NCBI GenBank assembly: GCA_018064855.1
Contig: JAGHUM010000074.1
Coordinates: forward strand, 1-58,617
Length of the DNA: 58,617 nucleotides
DNA from: Candidatus Physcocola equi
Lineage (GTDB): Bacteria > Bacteroidota > Bacteroidia > Bacteroidales > Paludibacteraceae
Reading direction: 5' to 3'
Shown here: piece by piece, positions 24,264-32,762 of the stretch
How positions within the stretch are numbered: the first letter of the stretch is position 1
Layout: each line of letters begins with the position of its first letter
Program-made: the position numbers and the translations under genes
Notes under the pieces: generated by a model
Told to the model about the DNA's origin: nothing
Database searches by the model: none
What the model saw: only the letters and a program-made list of their open reading frames with translations

Positions 24264-27041
24264 ATGAACATGAAATATATTAAGAAAATCTGCAGTGTAC
24301 TGCTTTTGCTCCCTTTGCTTTCGCAGTCTGTTTCTGCACAAACAACGTGGAGACGTATATCTTATCTTGACTTCGGGGGTAACTCTGCTACGGCCGATCA
24401 ATTCCGTTCCTATGAACTTGAAGGTGGAGAGGGTGAATCCTCGTCTGAGTTTGCTCCGGCTGTCTCCCTTACGACGAAATATTGTATAGGTAAGTATGTT
24501 GCCGATGGAAAATGCGGATGGGTTTCAGGTGGTGACCACACCAACCTCGATGATAAAAAACGTGGTTATTTTTTGATGTTGAACTGCCCACAGGGTTGTG
24601 GAGGCTTGGTCCCATGTTCTGGTAACTCATTGACTGATTTGGAATATCCAAAACAGTTTATTTATCAGAAGTCTTTGGCAAAGAATATTTGTGCGAACGT
24701 GACTTTCAAATTCGAGGCTTATGTTGCGAATATGGCTGCGAAAGACCCAAGTAGTTCGGGATCTTACATTACCCTTGGTGTGTATGATGCAAACGATGAG
24801 ATAATCTGGCAGCGTGATCCGCTTTTGGTCCCAGTAAGTTCCGCCTCTTCTGAAGCATTGAACTGGCAGAAGATCGAAGGTATATTCTCCGTTCCTTCTT
24901 CCGCTGACTTGAGTAAGATTAACTTCCGTATTTATCCGACACAGGGTGGTAAACCGGGCGCTGAACGTAACGGTTATGACTTCGGTTTGGATGATATCGC
25001 AATCTATGTGGAACAGCCATCGGTTGATTTCACAACTACCGAATTGCTCTATCAGCAGCCTGCTACTATCACTGCGACTCTCGGCTCCAATGTTTTCTTC
25101 GCCAATCTGAACGAAGTGGCATATTATTGGGAATATTCAGTCGATGGTGAGACTTTCACAAAGATAGGCTCTACTTACAATTACAAGGATTCTAAGAGTT
25201 TCAAATACGACATCGCTTCCTTTGATAAGGATGATAAAACAGGTAATGGTAACGGTTATTACCGTATTACCATGGCGACTTCTTCTGATATTAACAACAT
25301 CAATGACGAGTCGGTCTGCTGTGTGCGCGACACATTCCAAATCAATGAAACTAAAAACAAATTGAGCATTCTTATCTGTGAAGAAGGCTCTGCTGTAGTT
25401 GATGGCGTCACTTTCACCAAGGCTGACGAAGGTGTTGAAAAAACTACTCCTAAGAATTTCGTCGTAACCACTCATGTTATCAAAAAGGAAGAAGTGGTTG
25501 AACCTGAAAAGGTTTGTATCGGTCAGGAATTCCCTGTAGGTAGTGGCATCATTCGCGATACAAAAGGTGATTTCGTTGATACTTTGGATGTGGTTAAGTC
25601 AAAACGTTTGAATTACGACAAACAGTATTGCGACTCCGTTGTGAATACATTCAAACTCTCTGTTACCGATGGTGACGTTGATAGCCTCGCTCCTGAACAT
25701 ATATGCGTTGGCAAGCGTTCGGGATTCAGTTCTAAACTTTATGACGAGGTCGGCGAATTTACAGAAAGCAACAAGGTCGGATGTCTTACTAAAGTGGCTA
25801 CTATCATCGTTCACACTACTTATGACGTGAAACCTGATGTTTATATTTGCCAAGATCAAGAGTATGAAGGCAAAGTTTATTCTACTCCTGGCGACTATAT
25901 CCTCAATCCTAATAAGTTGAAGTCAATATTTGGATGTGATTCCTCTGTTACTGCTAATCTTCATGTTAGAGAACAGGCAGTCGGATTCCTTCCTGATGAA
26001 GAAATTTGCCAAAGTGACTTTGGCGCTGGCCAGGTGGCTTTTTCTTACGATGGTAAAGATTACATCAACACCACTTCTAAAGACTTGGTGCTTGACTTGG
26101 AAAAATTCGAACCAACCGATTCTGGTTGTGATTCTGTGACAAAACAACATGTCGTAATTCATCCTATCATTCATACCGAGGGAGATACGCTCATCTGCCG
26201 CGACCAGATTCTCTTCGGTAAGGAATGGACCATTGCTGGAAAGTATGATTACGATATGAATTACAAGACTGCCAATGGCTGTGATTCTACTGTGACTTGG
26301 CATATCACTGTTCTCGACATCCAGTTGAAACTCCGTGCTGAGTTTGGCGCAAGTTCTGTATGTGAAGGTCAGGCCATTACTTTGATTGTGGATCTTATCC
26401 CATCTACAGTTCCTCTCCGTTGGGAACCTGAATTGACCAGCCGTAACCCATTGAGACCAGTTGTGAACCCTGAGAAAACCACCATGTATGTGGCTCACGC
26501 CGAAAACAATGTTGGTTGTCATGCTACCGACTCTATCAACATAGCGGTTTATCCAAATCCAAGTTTGGTGATTGATACAATTGATCAACAGGCACGCGAG
26601 CTTTTCTTCGCTGTTTCTGGCGGTACTCCTGAATACACCTACATGATTGGAAACAAGAATGTGGAACCTGAAGATGGAAAACTCTCAGGATTGACTTATG
26701 GTACTCACGAATTCCGTGTGATCGACTCTGCAGGTTGTGTGGCTGTTGATTCATTCGCCCTCGAACCACTTGCTATCAAACCTGGTGTTATCGTTACTCC
26801 TAATGGTGATGGTGTGAATGACACTTGGAACATCGATGGTATTGATGCTTATCCAGATTCTTATGTCCGTATTTATGACAGATTTGGTAAGCTTATCTAT
26901 GAAGTTAGAGGTTATCAAAATGAAACCGGTTGGAATGGTGAATACAACGGTAATAAGGTCCCTACTTCCGATTATTGGTATGTGATCGACTTGGAATCAA
27001 TCGATAAACAATTCGTTGGCCACTTCACGCTGTTAAGGTGA
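24264..27041 (+). CDS. Large T9SS type B surface protein with gliding-motility C-terminal domain
   Basis: 925 residues. Signal peptide MNMKYIKKICSVLLLLPLLSQSVSAQ. Residues about 26-250 form a beta-rich domain (RRISYLDFGGNS...YDFGLDDIAIYVEQP) resembling a carbohydrate-binding or jelly-roll segment. Repeated short modules follow, built around C-x-G-[DQ] and GCDS-V/T motifs (ICVGKRSGF, VYICQDQEYEGKVYSTPG, EICQSDFGAGQ, TLICRDQILFGKEWTIAGKY...GCDSTVTWHITV). The end is the type B CTD (VIVTPNGDGVNDTWNIDGIDAYPDSYVRIYDRFGKLIYE...GWNGEYNG...YWYVIDLE). Such proteins are exported by T9SS and held at the surface, usually with a PorP/SprF partner; that partner is not adjacent here. Probable adhesin; ligand unknown. 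Confidence 0.9.
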   Translation: MNMKYIKKICSVLLLLPLLSQSVSAQTTWRRISYLDFGGNSATADQFRSYELEGGEGESSSEFAPAVSLTTKYCIGKYVADGKCGWVSGGDHTNLDDKKRGYFLMLNCPQGCGGLVPCSGNSLTDLEYPKQFIYQKSLAKNICANVTFKFEAYVANMAAKDPSSSGSYITLGVYDANDEIIWQRDPLLVPVSSASSEALNWQKIEGIFSVPSSADLSKINFRIYPTQGGKPGAERNGYDFGLDDIAIYVEQPSVDFTTTELLYQQPATITATLGSNVFFANLNEVAYYWEYSVDGETFTKIGSTYNYKDSKSFKYDIASFDKDDKTGNGNGYYRITMATSSDINNINDESVCCVRDTFQINETKNKLSILICEEGSAVVDGVTFTKADEGVEKTTPKNFVVTTHVIKKEEVVEPEKVCIGQEFPVGSGIIRDTKGDFVDTLDVVKSKRLNYDKQYCDSVVNTFKLSVTDGDVDSLAPEHICVGKRSGFSSKLYDEVGEFTESNKVGCLTKVATIIVHTTYDVKPDVYICQDQEYEGKVYSTPGDYILNPNKLKSIFGCDSSVTANLHVREQAVGFLPDEEICQSDFGAGQVAFSYDGKDYINTTSKDLVLDLEKFEPTDSGCDSVTKQHVVIHPIIHTEGDTLICRDQILFGKEWTIAGKYDYDMNYKTANGCDSTVTWHITVLDIQLKLRAEFGASSVCEGQAITLIVDLIPSTVPLRWEPELTSRNPLRPVVNPEKTTMYVAHAENNVGCHATDSINIAVYPNPSLVIDTIDQQARELFFAVSGGTPEYTYMIGNKNVEPEDGKLSGLTYGTHEFRVIDSAGCVAVDSFALEPLAIKPGVIVTPNGDGVNDTWNIDGIDAYPDSYVRIYDRFGKLIYEVRGYQNETGWNGEYNGNKVPTSDYWYVIDLESIDKQFVGHFTLLR

Positions 27042-27060
27042 TGGTCTTAATCAATATCGA

Positions 27061-27091
27061 AAAAGGATGCGGCAACTCCGCATCCTTTTTT
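27061..27091 (+). terminator. Terminator after the T9SS type B gene
   Basis: AAAAGGATGCGG (27061-27072), loop CAACT, CCGCATCCTTTT (27078-27089) and further T: a 12-bp perfect stem. Confidence 0.92.
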
Positions 27092-27177
27092 GTTTTCTTT
27101 GCTTGATTCTTTTTGCTGCCATTGTTTTGTTCTTCCCCTTTTCTTCTTTTTTTTAGATATGTTATCAATTCTTTGCT

Positions 27178-27185
27178 TATCTTTG
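27178..27185 (+). promoter_or_regulatory. -7 box for panB
   Basis: TATCTTTG matches TAnnTTTG, 70 bp before the panB ATG. No convincing -33 element. Confidence 0.5.
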
Positions 27186-27255
27186 TAGATGAATTTTGGT
27201 GCTTTCCTTCTTTTGAAGGTTTGCATCCTCTATTATTAATTTAATTTTTTTAATT

Positions 27256-28068
27256 ATGCCCGACCCCATTAAAAAGAAAGTGACTACTATTGAGTTCGCT
27301 GCCATGAAATCGCGTGGAGAGAAGATTACAATGCTTACTGCTTATGATTATCTTACTGCTTCAATTTTTGACCAGGCTGGACTCGACTCTATTCTTGTGG
27401 GAGACTCTGCTTCCAATGTGATGCAGGGTAATGCCAATACTTTGCCTATCACTGTAGATGAAATGATTGTTTATGCACGAAGTGTTGTTCGTGCTTGTAA
27501 ACGTGCGATGGTGATTTGTGACATGCCTTTTGGTAGCTATCAAATTTCAAAGACTGATGCACTTGCCAATGCTGTTCGCATTATGAAAGAAACTGGTGCT
27601 GATGCTTTGAAACTGGAAGGAGGCGAAGAGTATTTGGATGTCATTTCCGGCATTATTCATGCTGGTATTCCTGTTTGCGGTCATCTTGGACTGACTCCTC
27701 AGTCTGTTAAGGCTTTTGGTGGTTTTGGAGTGAGAGCCAAAGAGGATGCAGAAGCAGAGAAACTTATTCGTGACCTTAAGATGCTGGAAAATGCCGGTTG
27801 CTTTGCAGTCGTTCTGGAAAAGATTCCTGCGGCATTGGCTGCACGTGCAACTGCTGCTGTGCGTATTCCTATTATTGGTATCGGTGCCGGTACTGAGGTG
27901 GATGGTCAAGTTCTTGTAGGGCAGGATTTGCTTGGCTATGATCCTTCGTTCCATCCTAAGTTTGTCCGTTCGTATGCCAATTTGAATAAAGTGATAACTG
28001 AAGCCGTTCAGGCGTATTCTGCTGACGTAAAGAGCAAGAATTTCCCAGGTCCTAATGAACAATACTAA
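27256..28068 (+). CDS. panB: 3-methyl-2-oxobutanoate hydroxymethyltransferase
   Basis: 270 residues, normal length. The enzyme transfers a hydroxymethyl group from methylene-tetrahydrofolate to 2-oxoisovalerate to give ketopantoate, the first step of pantothenate synthesis. Family blocks: KITMLTAYDYLTASIFDQAGLDSILVGDSASNVMQG (metal ligand Asp in VGDS), MVICDMPFGSY, ADALKLEGGEE, GIPVCGHLGLTPQSV (His of the active site), FAVVLEKIPAALA (catalytic Glu in LE), PIIGIGAGTEVDGQVLVGQDLLG. It stands alone: the other pantothenate genes are not in the window. It converges with aroA on a shared bidirectional terminator. Confidence 0.97.
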   Translation: MPDPIKKKVTTIEFAAMKSRGEKITMLTAYDYLTASIFDQAGLDSILVGDSASNVMQGNANTLPITVDEMIVYARSVVRACKRAMVICDMPFGSYQISKTDALANAVRIMKETGADALKLEGGEEYLDVISGIIHAGIPVCGHLGLTPQSVKAFGGFGVRAKEDAEAEKLIRDLKMLENAGCFAVVLEKIPAALAARATAAVRIPIIGIGAGTEVDGQVLVGQDLLGYDPSFHPKFVRSYANLNKVITEAVQAYSADVKSKNFPGPNEQY

Positions 28069-28082
28069 TTATTGATCGTATA

Positions 28083-28128
28083 AAAGAAAATCGGGTGTGC
28101 AAGTATATTTGCACACCCGATTTTCTTT
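28083..28128. terminator. Bidirectional terminator between panB and aroA
   Basis: A perfect 20-bp stem, AAAGAAAATCGGGTGTGCAA (28083-28102) with its complement at 28109-28128, and a 6-nt loop. The A/T-rich outer part gives T runs in both directions, fitting the convergent genes. Confidence 0.95.
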
Positions 28129-28140
28129 GTTTGTGATTTT

Positions 28141-29373
28141 TTATTGGATTTCCTCAATGCAGAAATCTGCTTTCTTCAAATCTTCCCAATATTTAGGATA
28201 GGATTTGCTGACTACCTGCGCGTCGTTGATATGGATTTGGTTGACCTTGATGCAGGCAGGAGCAAACGCCATGGCCATTCGGTGGTCTTCATAAGTTTTT
28301 ATTGACGCTGTTCCCGAAACAGTTGATCGTTCGCCTTTCCAAACCAAAGTGCCTTCTTCCTCTTCTTCGACCTTATAACCCAATTTTGCCATTTCTGCTA
28401 TTAGCGCCGCTATGCGGTCGGTCTCTTTTATTTTGAGGTTGCCTAAACCGCTGAACTTAAATGTGGTGCCCAGCATACAACAGGTAACGACAAATGTCTG
28501 AGCTAGATCTGGCTGATCGACGAGGCTGAGGTCGTAGTGTTTTATGGCTTCTTGTACTTTCTTCAATACGACATCACATCCTTCAAATGTAGTACTAACA
28601 CCTAGTGGCTTGAATAATTCTGCAATTCGAGAGTCGCCCTGCACACTGTTGCTGTACAAACGGGGAAGCCTGATTTCGGCGTTGTCGCTTAATGCTGCTA
28701 TTTCATACCAATAAGACGAACCGCTCCAGTCGCTTTCCACATCCATTTCAAGCGCTGTGTATTCTTGTGGGGCTATCTTGATGAGTTTTCCGTTTTCAAA
28801 TGTCACCTTGATGCCAAACTGCTCCATCAGTTGTTTGGTCATCAAAATGTAGGGTAGTGACACCACTTTGCCGGTCAACTCCAGTTCCAAACCATCTTCC
28901 ATGCTTGGTGCTGCCATCATCAGGGCGGAAATATATTGGCTGCTGACTCCTCCGTCTAATGCAATGTGTCCGCCTTTCAGCTTTTTACCGGTGATGCGGA
29001 GTGGGGGAAAGCCTTCTTCTCCTGCGTATTCAACTTGGGCTCCTGCTTGGTTGAGGGCATCCACCAGCAAGCCAATCGGACGTTTGCGCATTCGCTCGCT
29101 GCCGGTGACAATGTGAACGCCTGGTTTTTGTGAGTAATAGGCTGTCAGGAAACGCATGGCAGTGCCTGCCGCGCCAATGTCGATATGTGTGCCATTCCCG
29201 CTTAAAGCTTTTACCATGACGTCTGTGTCGTCGCATTTGGCGAGATTCCCAATATGCGCCGGACGTTGGCACATGGCGTTCATGATGAGAACTCGGTTGC
29301 TGATGCTTTTGCTCGCAGGAAGGTCAATCGTGGTTTCTATGCTACGCTTGTTTGCGCTGATTTTGTAGTTCAT
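28141..29373 (-). CDS. aroA: 3-phosphoshikimate 1-carboxyvinyltransferase (EPSP synthase)
   Basis: 410 residues. It catalyses the sixth shikimate step, joining shikimate-3-phosphate and PEP. Visible motifs: PASKSISNRVLIMNAM (substrate-binding Lys-Ser), GAAGTAMRFLTAY (the LxxGxxGTxxRxL-type block, slightly altered), GSERMRKRPIGLLVDAL (Arg residues binding S3P), GGVSSQYISALMMAAP, ESDWSGSSYWYEIAAL, NLKIKETDRI and YEDHRMAMAFAP (active-site Glu, Arg, His). It lies downstream of aroB on the same strand with a 51-bp gap, so the two likely form an aromatic amino-acid operon. The length is slightly below the roughly 430-residue enterobacterial form, which is usual for this phylum. Confidence 0.95.
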   Translation of the reverse strand: MNYKISANKRSIETTIDLPASKSISNRVLIMNAMCQRPAHIGNLAKCDDTDVMVKALSGNGTHIDIGAAGTAMRFLTAYYSQKPGVHIVTGSERMRKRPIGLLVDALNQAGAQVEYAGEEGFPPLRITGKKLKGGHIALDGGVSSQYISALMMAAPSMEDGLELELTGKVVSLPYILMTKQLMEQFGIKVTFENGKLIKIAPQEYTALEMDVESDWSGSSYWYEIAALSDNAEIRLPRLYSNSVQGDSRIAELFKPLGVSTTFEGCDVVLKKVQEAIKHYDLSLVDQPDLAQTFVVTCCMLGTTFKFSGLGNLKIKETDRIAALIAEMAKLGYKVEEEEEGTLVWKGERSTVSGTASIKTYEDHRMAMAFAPACIKVNQIHINDAQVVSKSYPKYWEDLKKADFCIEEIQ

Positions 29374-29424
29374 TGCTGTGAGTGTTTCTTTTCTTGGTGT
29401 TTCAGGTGGTTTTGAAATGCGTCT

Positions 29425-30498
29425 TTAGAGGCCCACCACGTCTCTGTAGTAGTCTATAGATTCCAAAATGGTCTTCTTATCTACATCTTGATTGATGCGG
29501 ATGTCGCCAATGCCTTTGTCTCCAAGAAGGGTAAACAAGATTCGACCGTCGCCCACGTTCTTTTTGTCGTGTGTCATAAGGTCGTATAAGTGGTCATAAA
29601 CCTTGCAGCTGATTGGCAAGGATCCGTAGTTCTCTTTGATTAGGGCAACAGCCTGTCGCATCAGTTCTTTAGGGAAGTTGCAGATTTTGTGGCTTAAGTA
29701 AAGTTCTGAAATCATACCATAGGCTACTGCATAGCCATGAAGGATGGCGTCTCCCACTTCCATGGCGTGGCTCTCAAATGCGTGGCCGACTGTGTGGCCG
29801 AAATTAAGCGCCTTGCGGATGTTCTTCTCTGTAGGGTCGATTTCTACGATTTTCTCTTTCACAGCGATGGAGTCGCGAAGCAATGTTTGCAACTGAAGAT
29901 AATCAATGTTTTCCAAGTCGAACTTGAGCATGTCGTTCCAATGCTTTTCGTCTGAAATCAAACCGTGCTTTATCATTTCCGCATAGCCAGAGAGAAGGTC
30001 TTTGCGGGTGAGAGTGCGGAAGAAATTGACGTCGATAAGCACGCTCTGACTGCTGTTGATGACGCCTATCTCATTTTTGTAACCGCAAAAGTTGATGCCT
30101 GTCTTGCCTCCTACTGCTGCATCCACTGCGCCGAGCAGGGTGGTCGGAATGTTGACGTAGTCCATGCCGCGCTTGAATGTGCTGGCAGCAAAACCTCCTA
30201 GGTCTGTTACCATTCCGCCTCCAAGATTGATGAGCAAACTTTTCCTTGTGGCTTTGTTTTCACTAAGGAATGTCCACACGCTTGCCAGCGCCTCCAACGT
30301 CTTGTTGTCGTCGTTGGGGGCTATTTCCACAAACTTTACTTTGCCGAAATAGTCGTCGCTGCTCAAGGCTGGAAGACAAAGGCGACGAGTGTTGCTGTCA
30401 ACTAATATGAAAACACTTTCTGCAGTGCGGCCATTGGTCTCTTTTCTGAGTTGCTCGATCAATTCGCCTGCGCACATGATAACGCGTTGTTCGCTCAT
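29425..30498 (-). CDS. aroB: 3-dehydroquinate synthase
   Basis: 357 residues. NAD- and metal-dependent enzyme converting DAHP to 3-dehydroquinate, second shikimate step. Motifs: NLGGGMVTDLGGFAASTFKRGMDYVNIPTTLLGAVDAAVGGKTGINFCGYKNEIGV (nucleotide binding and active-site Lys), GYAEMIKHGLI (metal ligand Glu), RKALNFGHTVGHAFESHA (metal-binding His), LHGYAVAYGM (second His), MTHDKKNVGDGRILFTLL (catalytic Lys/Arg). All key residues are present. First gene of the probable aroB-aroA unit; a TATTTTTG -7 box lies 27 bp upstream on the minus strand. Confidence 0.96.
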   Translation of the reverse strand: MSEQRVIMCAGELIEQLRKETNGRTAESVFILVDSNTRRLCLPALSSDDYFGKVKFVEIAPNDDNKTLEALASVWTFLSENKATRKSLLINLGGGMVTDLGGFAASTFKRGMDYVNIPTTLLGAVDAAVGGKTGINFCGYKNEIGVINSSQSVLIDVNFFRTLTRKDLLSGYAEMIKHGLISDEKHWNDMLKFDLENIDYLQLQTLLRDSIAVKEKIVEIDPTEKNIRKALNFGHTVGHAFESHAMEVGDAILHGYAVAYGMISELYLSHKICNFPKELMRQAVALIKENYGSLPISCKVYDHLYDLMTHDKKNVGDGRILFTLLGDKGIGDIRINQDVDKKTILESIDYYRDVVGL

Positions 30499-30524
30499 CT
30501 TTTCACGATTTATTGTAATTTTTG

Positions 30525-30532
30525 CAAAAATA
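30525..30532 (-). promoter_or_regulatory. -7 box for aroB-aroA
   Basis: CAAAAATA on the plus strand reads TATTTTTG on the minus strand, matching TAnnTTTG just upstream of aroB. Confidence 0.5.
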
Positions 30533-30607
30533 CAAAAAATCTATCAGTGTATGGCTTTGCCACCAAAAAAGTCCTCCGCCTTTGACTGTCCCTTGCTTAA
30601 AAAATAG

Positions 30608-30615
30608 TAAATTTG
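30608..30615 (+). promoter_or_regulatory. -7 box for serB
   Basis: TAAATTTG matches TAnnTTTG; a TTTG lies 23 bp further upstream (30581-30584), slightly longer than the usual 19-21 spacing. Together with the aroB box it makes a divergent promoter region. Confidence 0.55.
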
Positions 30616-30682
30616 CACTCCGATTTTTTTATTTAACTGATAACTTTTCAAACTTGCTATTGTTGGCAACGTAAATAGATTT

Positions 30683-31900
30683 ATGAACAAGGAACAAATT
30701 CTTATCAGCATAACAGGTCAAGACCGCCCTGGCCTCACAGCATCCGTCATGGGTATTCTGGCCAAATACGACGCTCAAATCTTGGATATGGGCCAGGCAG
30801 ATATCCACAGCACGCTGTCTCTTGGTATTCTTATTCGTGCGGACGAAGATTATTCTGGTCATGTGATGAAGGAACTCTTGTTCAAGGCTAATGAGTTGAA
30901 TGTGAATATCAGTTTCCAACCTATCTCCGATGAAAAGTACGAGGAATGGGTGGGACAACAAGGTAAAAACCGCTACATTCTTACCCTTATCGGTCGCTCC
31001 CTTTCTGCTCGCCAGATAGAAGCAGCAACGAAGGTGGTTGCCGAACAAGGGCTTAATATAGACTCCATCCTTCGCCTGACTGGACGTATCAGCATCAAGG
31101 ATCCTACCAAAAACGTAAGGGCTTGTATTGAACTCTCTTTGCGAGGTACCATTCAAAACCGATCAAGCCTGCAGGAGGAACTGATGCATCTTTCTTCGTC
31201 TATGGGATTTGATTTCTCTCTCCAGCACGATGATATGTATCGCCGTATGCGTCGTTTGATCTGCTTCGATATGGACTCCACTCTTATTCAGACAGAATGT
31301 ATCGACGAGCTGGCCATTAGAGCCGGTGTGGGAGATCAGGTTAAAGCCATTACGGAAAGTGCGATGCGTGGCGAGATTGATTTCAAGGAAAGTTTCACCA
31401 AACGTGTGGCACTGCTGAAAGGTCTCGACGTTAGTGTGATGCAGGATATTGCTGAGCATCTTCCTATTACTGAAGGCGCAGACCGATTGATGGCGGTCTT
31501 GAAAAGATGTGGTTACAAAATCGCTATTCTCAGTGGTGGATTCTCTTTCTTCGGAGAGTATCTGCAACGTCGTTTTGGCATCGACTATGTCTATGCCAAC
31601 AATCTCGAAATCGATGATAACGGCAAACTCACCGGACGCTATTTAGGGGATGTGGTTGACGGACACCGTAAAGCCGAGTTGCTGAAACTGATAGCCCAGG
31701 TGGAGAAGGTGAACCTCGCACAGACGATCGCTGTGGGGGATGGTGCCAACGATCTACCTATGATCAGTGAGGCTGGTCTTGGTATTGCCTTCCACGCAAA
31801 ACCGCGTGTGGTTGCCAACGCGCAACAAAGTATTAACACCATAGGCCTCGATGGCGTTCTTTATTTCCTTGGATTCAAAGACAGTTATCTGGGCGAATAA
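30683..31900 (+). CDS. serB: Phosphoserine phosphatase with N-terminal ACT domains
   Basis: 405 residues. Residues 1-180 hold two ACT-type regulatory domains (ISITGQDRPGLTASVMGILAKYDAQILDMGQADIH and RYILTLIGRSLSARQIEAATKVVAEQGLNIDSILRLTG). The C-terminal HAD phosphatase has LICFDMDSTLIQTECIDELA (catalytic Asp pair, DxDST near 195), LKRCGYKIAILSGGFSFFGEYLQ, and VGDGANDLPMISEAGLGIAFHAKP (motif IV). It releases serine from phosphoserine, the last step of serine synthesis, probably with amino-acid control through the ACT domains. The USP-like gene follows 13 bp after the stop when the GTG start at 31914 is used. Confidence 0.95.
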   Translation: MNKEQILISITGQDRPGLTASVMGILAKYDAQILDMGQADIHSTLSLGILIRADEDYSGHVMKELLFKANELNVNISFQPISDEKYEEWVGQQGKNRYILTLIGRSLSARQIEAATKVVAEQGLNIDSILRLTGRISIKDPTKNVRACIELSLRGTIQNRSSLQEELMHLSSSMGFDFSLQHDDMYRRMRRLICFDMDSTLIQTECIDELAIRAGVGDQVKAITESAMRGEIDFKESFTKRVALLKGLDVSVMQDIAEHLPITEGADRLMAVLKRCGYKIAILSGGFSFFGEYLQRRFGIDYVYANNLEIDDNGKLTGRYLGDVVDGHRKAELLKLIAQVEKVNLAQTIAVGDGANDLPMISEAGLGIAFHAKPRVVANAQQSINTIGLDGVLYFLGFKDSYLGE

Positions 31901-31913
31901 TTTTTTCTATACC

Positions 31914-32717
31914 GTGTCAACACTTAAACAACAGATTTTTGTAGCCGCTTGTCCCGACTTCTTTCCTGAAGTCGCCTTTCAGATGGCCAAAACACTGGCT
32001 ACCGCTTACTCTAAAGATATTTGTTTCCTGGGCATTTGCTTTGGAAAGAATGCTTTGCCGGACAGTTATGAATCGACCTTCAAAAAATGGATCGAAGATC
32101 CTCAGTATGCTGTCGATGGGGTGGGTGTCTCTTACAAGGTGTTGACTCCCTCTGATGATTTTACCGAAACGATTGAAGCAACTGAAGCGTCGATGCTGGT
32201 TTTCCAGTTGAATGATAAGGTGAAACCGTTTTCTAAACTGCAGTCACTACTGGATGTTTGTAGAGGACTGCGCATCCCTTATTTTTTCGTCAAGGAAGGC
32301 CAACGCATCTCTTTCGACCGGGTGCTTGTGCCGGTCGGTTTCTTGATGGAGGAGCGCGAAAAAGGACCTTTCAGCAACAGTTTTGTGCGATTCTTCGATT
32401 CGGAAATCATCTTGATGCCTGCAAAGGACTATGGATCAAAGGCGCGTCAGACTACGGATGCTATCCGTACGTTGATTGAAAAATCAAATGCGAAATATCA
32501 GGAGTTTGCTGCCACGAAAGACAGTTTCAAAGTGGAATTGGAGGCTGCCCAACTGGCTCCGACCATCAATGCCAGCCTTTTGATGATTTCTGCATCTCGT
32601 GATTATGGTTTAGACGACATCATATTTGGACCGAAAGAACGGAAGGTGATTCAGCAGTCTTCCATTCCTGTAATGGTTATCAACCCTCGTGGCGACCTCT
32701 ATGCGCTTTGCGGATAG
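31914..32717 (+). CDS. Universal stress protein-like protein
   Basis: 267 residues from the GTG at 31914 (MSTLKQQIFVAACPDFFPEVAFQMAKTLATAYSKDICFLGICFG). An in-frame ATG at 31851 would overlap serB by 50 bp and adds an unlikely N-terminus. The alternation of beta strands and helices, FDRVLVPVGFLMEEREKGPFSNSFVRFFDSEIILMPAKD in the middle, and the end ISASRDYGLDDIIFGPKERKVIQQSSIPVMVINPRGDLYALCG resemble tandem universal stress protein folds. The ATP-binding G-x2-G-x9-GS motif is not clear, so it may not bind ATP. It sits between serB and tex on the same strand. Role unknown. Confidence 0.7.
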   Translation: MSTLKQQIFVAACPDFFPEVAFQMAKTLATAYSKDICFLGICFGKNALPDSYESTFKKWIEDPQYAVDGVGVSYKVLTPSDDFTETIEATEASMLVFQLNDKVKPFSKLQSLLDVCRGLRIPYFFVKEGQRISFDRVLVPVGFLMEEREKGPFSNSFVRFFDSEIILMPAKDYGSKARQTTDAIRTLIEKSNAKYQEFAATKDSFKVELEAAQLAPTINASLLMISASRDYGLDDIIFGPKERKVIQQSSIPVMVINPRGDLYALCG

Positions 32718-32762
32718 GATTTTGTCGCTTTTATCCCCATATCTACTGACATCCATAATACT